NCBI GenBank assembly: GCA_034927345.1
Contig: JAYFQE010000004.1
Span: 62,001-126,000, forward strand
Origin: JAYFQE01 sp034927345
GTDB lineage: Bacteria; Bacillota; Clostridia; Saccharofermentanales; UBA5734
Direction of reading: 5' to 3'
DNA: 64,000 nt
The translations under genes were made by a program, and so were the position numbers. Positions 61,662 to 64,000 of the stretch are shown piece by piece; the first letter of the stretch is position 1, and the number at the start of each line of letters is the position of its first letter. The notes beneath the pieces are model-generated. The model was not told the origin of the DNA. It did not search any database and saw nothing but the letters and a program-made list of their open reading frames with translations.

Positions 61662-62369
61662 TCAGGGCAGCAGACGACGGGCCGGCAAACGCGGCCAGGT
61701 CAAGGCCTGCGTAAAACCTTCGGCGTATGCGACGCCGCTTTGCAAACCGCGGAAATGAGAACAAGTCCGCACAAAATCAAGAAAATCGATATGATCATGT
61801 TCGCGCATCCAGTCAATCTGACTGTGATGGCAGTCCAGAGCTTTCAGTTTTAACTCGGCTGTCTCCGAAATATCGACATACTCAGTCGGCAGAAAATTAA
61901 CGCCGGCCAGAGTGTCCATATAATAGAGCGGCGTGATGGCCGATATGCCGGGCGTCGGCGTTTTCATAAAAGGTACGCTGGCGGAAAAACTGGCGTCAAA
62001 AACCATCTTTTGAACTTCCAGATGATCTTGCATATAGTCTTCCGGACCGTGGGTGATGATCAAATCGGGCTGAGCCTGGCGGATAACGTCGATCATGGCC
62101 TTGACCTGCTCCGGATCGCGGCTGTTGACTTCGAGGTCGGGGACATCCAGCGTAACTACGGAGGCGGCGCCGATCAAAGCTCCGGCTTCCCGGGCTTCGT
62201 CACGCCTGATCAAACGCAGCGGATCAGGTTCGATAATCGCATGGCCGCGATTGCCGTTGGCAACGTGGCAGATGGTAACCTTATCGCCGCGCCGGGCATA
62301 AAGCGCCAAGGTCCCAAAACAGGCAATTTCCAAATCATCTGGATGGCAGCCGACCGCCAGAATATTCAT
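61662..62369 (-). CDS. PIG-L family N-deacetylase
   Basis: A 235-residue LmbE/PIG-L protein with the intact zinc motif GCHPDDLEI, the R-R-x-E block RLIRRDEAREAGA, and PDLIITHGPEDYMQDHLEVQ providing the late H-x2-D-x3-D-H ligands. Members deacetylate N-acetylglucosamine derivatives. Start at ATG 62369, after GGGAGAGA; the open frame to 62417 has no ribosome site. It follows a DegT aminotransferase and precedes a NagB-like gene, so amino-sugar handling is a good guess. Confidence 0.92.
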   Translation of the reverse strand: MNILAVGCHPDDLEIACFGTLALYARRGDKVTICHVANGNRGHAIIEPDPLRLIRRDEAREAGALIGAASVVTLDVPDLEVNSRDPEQVKAMIDVIRQAQPDLIITHGPEDYMQDHLEVQKMVFDASFSASVPFMKTPTPGISAITPLYYMDTLAGVNFLPTEYVDISETAELKLKALDCHHSQIDWMREHDHIDFLDFVRTCSHFRGLQSGVAYAEGFTQALTWPRLPARRLLP

Positions 62370-62432
62370 GTACAAATCTCTCCCTTCATATTGCGGGCGC
62401 TTCGGCGTCCGGTTCATGAGTTAATTAAAGCA

Positions 62433-62474
62433 CCATGCGCCTCATTTTTAAATGGGGCGCATGGCATTTTTTTT
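62433..62474 (+). terminator. strong hairpin with T-run on the plus strand
   Basis: CCATGCGCC-T-CATTT, TT, AAATG-G-GGCGCATGG pairs over ~15 bases and is followed on the plus strand by TTTTTTTT (62467-62474). No plus-strand gene precedes it. On the minus strand it lies between DegT and PIG-L without a good T-run. It may stop antisense transcripts or form a processing site. Confidence 0.65.
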
Positions 62475-62475
62475 C

Positions 62476-63750
62476 TTAAGCTTTCGAATGAGCTTTCAGA
62501 GTCGTTTTTACCGCTTCTATGCAGCGTTCGATGTGTTCCGGCTCCCACGACGGATGCAGGAACAAGCTGAAGGTGCAGTCGCGCAGCCGACGGGCGTTCG
62601 GGCAGACGACTTCCGCGTAGCGGACGCTGGCGGGATCGGTATATTCTTTTGATTCAAAGGGGAATTTAGCCGCGCCGAAACCATTATGGTCCTTATAGGC
62701 TCTTTCGGCGTAGGCTTCCGGCCATTGTATGCCGTAACAGGGAATCCCGAGCTTGCCCAGTTCTTTACAGAACGCGGCGGCGTCAATATCCAGACGGTCG
62801 ATATCCAGATTGATCGGATACCACCAGTAAGCGTTCAAGCGGTCGGCTGAGTTGTACGGCAGTTTAGCGATTCCAGGCAGCCCGGCGAACGCTTTGTCAT
62901 ACATGGCGGCATATTTGCGGCGGCGGGTCAGATTCCAGTCGTCCAGCCGTTCCAGTTCATTGATGCCGATAACCGATTGAATTTCCGTCATGCGATAATT
63001 GAACCCGATCCGGTTGTGGATGTAAGGCAGTTTTTCTTCGAGCGCCAGCATATTCATCCGTTGGCGGACATCATAACCGTGGTCGCGGAAACTACGGCAT
63101 TCCCAGCCCAGATCCTCGTTGTTGGTGACGACCATGCCGCCTTCGCCGCCGGTTGTGAAATGTTTGCTTTGGCAGAAAGAGAAGCAGCCGACATCACCGA
63201 TCAGGCCGACTTTTGTTCCTTTGAAAACGCCGCCGATGCATTGGGCGCAGTCTTCAATGACTTTCAGGCCGTGGCGGCGGGCAATGTCCAGCACCGGCTC
63301 CATATCGGCGACGACACCGTAGAGATGCACGACAATAATGCCCTTGGTACGGGGGGTGATCAATCCTTCGATCTTGGCGGGATCGATGGTGTGATCATCG
63401 GTAACATCACAAAATACAGGGATGGCGCCGGCCTGGACTGCGGCAAAAGACGAGGCGATGAAAGAATAGGAGGGAACAATAACTTCATCGCCAGGTCCGA
63501 TGCCGAGAGATGCCAAACCGATGTGCAGCGCGGATGTGCCATTGGTACAGGATATGGCCATTTTCGCACCCATCCAGTCAGCCCACTTTTGTTCGAAGAC
63601 CATGCCCTGGGTTCCGGTCCAATAATTGACCTTGCCGCTCTTCAGCGGTTCGAGCACGTCCGTAAAGGTCTTGGGATTGAATTGTGGCCACATAGGGAAC
63701 CCCATTTCAGCTATTCCGGCTCCGTTCATAACTTTTTCTTGCTTTGCCAT
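62476..63750 (-). CDS. DegT/DnrJ/EryC1/StrS-family sugar aminotransferase
   Basis: A ~424-residue pyridoxal-phosphate enzyme. The family marks are GTSALHIGLASLGIGPGDEVIVPSYSF (residue ~80), VIEDCAQ and the Schiff-base lysine in CFSFCQSKHFTTGGEGG. It transfers an amino group to a keto sugar. Start at ATG 63750 with AAAGGAG upstream. It heads the operon with PIG-L, NagB-like and Gfo/Idh/MocA genes; a GlnX/inosose-type substrate is equally possible. Confidence 0.93.
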   Translation of the reverse strand: MAKQEKVMNGAGIAEMGFPMWPQFNPKTFTDVLEPLKSGKVNYWTGTQGMVFEQKWADWMGAKMAISCTNGTSALHIGLASLGIGPGDEVIVPSYSFIASSFAAVQAGAIPVFCDVTDDHTIDPAKIEGLITPRTKGIIVVHLYGVVADMEPVLDIARRHGLKVIEDCAQCIGGVFKGTKVGLIGDVGCFSFCQSKHFTTGGEGGMVVTNNEDLGWECRSFRDHGYDVRQRMNMLALEEKLPYIHNRIGFNYRMTEIQSVIGINELERLDDWNLTRRRKYAAMYDKAFAGLPGIAKLPYNSADRLNAYWWYPINLDIDRLDIDAAAFCKELGKLGIPCYGIQWPEAYAERAYKDHNGFGAAKFPFESKEYTDPASVRYAEVVCPNARRLRDCTFSLFLHPSWEPEHIERCIEAVKTTLKAHSKA

Positions 63751-63833
63751 ACGATTCACTCCTTTTTTATTAGTCCATTGACTTTATTAATCGGCGTCAA
63801 CAAAACAATCTTTTGTTTCGCCAGATCATCATG

Positions 63834-64000
63834 CTAAAAAACCTGCGATTGGCCGATTAAATCATCCAGCAGCCATTGCGCCGCGCCCGACGCCATGGCT
63901 TCATCCGGCAGACTGGTCGTTCGGATTCCCGTAGCGGCCGTGTTTTGGCTGATCTTGTCCAAAGCCTCGTTCAGACGCTGAAAAAAAGGTTCTCCGGCCA
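63834..64000 (-). CDS. C-terminal end of an unidentified gene, cut by window edge
   Basis: An open minus-strand frame enters from beyond the window and ends in TAG at 63836-63834, giving 54-55 residues (…GEPFFQRLNEALDK…LPDEAMASGAAQWLLDDLIG…). The end resembles the C-terminus of ROK-type sugar kinases or repressors (D-x-A-x-x-GAA), but the fragment is too short to be sure. It lies 84 bases upstream of the DegT gene and could be in the same operon. Confidence 0.45.
   Translation of the reverse strand, partial: AGEPFFQRLNEALDKISQNTAATGIRTTSLPDEAMASGAAQWLLDDLIGQSQVF

Noticed and set aside
62977..63837. Plus-strand open frame of 286 codons
   Set aside because: It is antisense to the DegT aminotransferase, which carries all family motifs.
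1..64000. CRISPR array, insertion sequence, prophage or rRNA
   Set aside because: I saw no regularly spaced repeats, transposase or integrase motifs, phage structural genes or rRNA-like sequence. The three paralogues are diverged genes, not a mobile repeat.

Overview
The window looks like chromosome of an anaerobic, fermentative member of the Firmicutes, most likely class Clostridia. The evidence is the hprK and murB-rapZ-yvcK-whiA core block, an NAD(P)H-linked [FeFe]-hydrogenase, CUT1 sugar transporters of the LplB/YtcP/lipoprotein type with no ATPase gene alongside, a tandem glycine riboswitch with a hairpin-plus-U-run terminator, and consensus sigma-A promoters with purine-rich ribosome binding sites. 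I cannot name genus or species. Most of the DNA is GC-rich; the Fic gene at 17.8-18.7 kb is visibly AT-richer.

Regions. (1) 1-11.4 kb: two AraC-family regulators, then a long plus-strand cluster holding three tandem paralogues of a family I do not recognise (the first cut by an in-frame TAG), an ASRT-family protein, a phosphotriesterase-family hydrolase, an M24-fold protein that has lost metal ligands, two sugar permeases and a solute-binding lipoprotein. It reads as an uptake and breakdown locus for an unknown organic substrate, and is the best candidate here for an undescribed pathway. (2) 11.5-17.8 kb: promoter, tandem glycine riboswitch and terminator controlling gcvT-gcvH-gcvPA-gcvPB and both subunits of iron-sulfur L-serine dehydratase. 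(3) 17.8-22.8 kb, minus strand: a Fic gene that seems to lack its 5' end, a Co/Ni ECF transporter (cbiM-cbiQ-cbiO) with its own promoter and a leader terminator hairpin, and a Wzy_C-type membrane protein. (4) 22.9-28.7 kb: bleomycin-hydrolase-type aminopeptidase overlapping a DeoR regulator, then an M42 peptidase, an FGGY sugar kinase and a BtpA/SgcQ-type protein.

(5) 28.7-34.2 kb: a three-gene [FeFe]-hydrogenase operon whose middle subunit is a NuoF-GltD fusion. That architecture could link NAD(H), NADP(H), ferredoxin and H2 in one complex. (6) 34.2-38.6 kb: FAD oxidoreductase, double-GNAT protein, PIG-L deacetylase and a DUF1343/NamZ-type protein, then tRNA-Gly(GCC). (7) 38.9-45.4 kb: hprK, murB, rapZ, yvcK, whiA, trmL and an M20 peptidase. 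(8) 45.4-55.4 kb: a membrane-anchored beta-propeller protein, PiT phosphate transporter with its DUF47 partner, psd-pssA on the minus strand, HtrA protease, an rRNA methyltransferase and three unrecognised genes.

(9) 55.5-64 kb: a four-module CoA-disulfide-reductase/rhodanese/TusA/DsrE protein with a GH29 fucosidase 17 bases downstream, then a convergent minus-strand operon of DegT aminotransferase, PIG-L deacetylase, NagB-family protein and Gfo/Idh/MocA dehydrogenase, which suggests amino-sugar or N-acyl sugar metabolism. The window starts inside an AraC-type gene and ends inside another gene. I see no CRISPR array, insertion sequence, prophage or rRNA.
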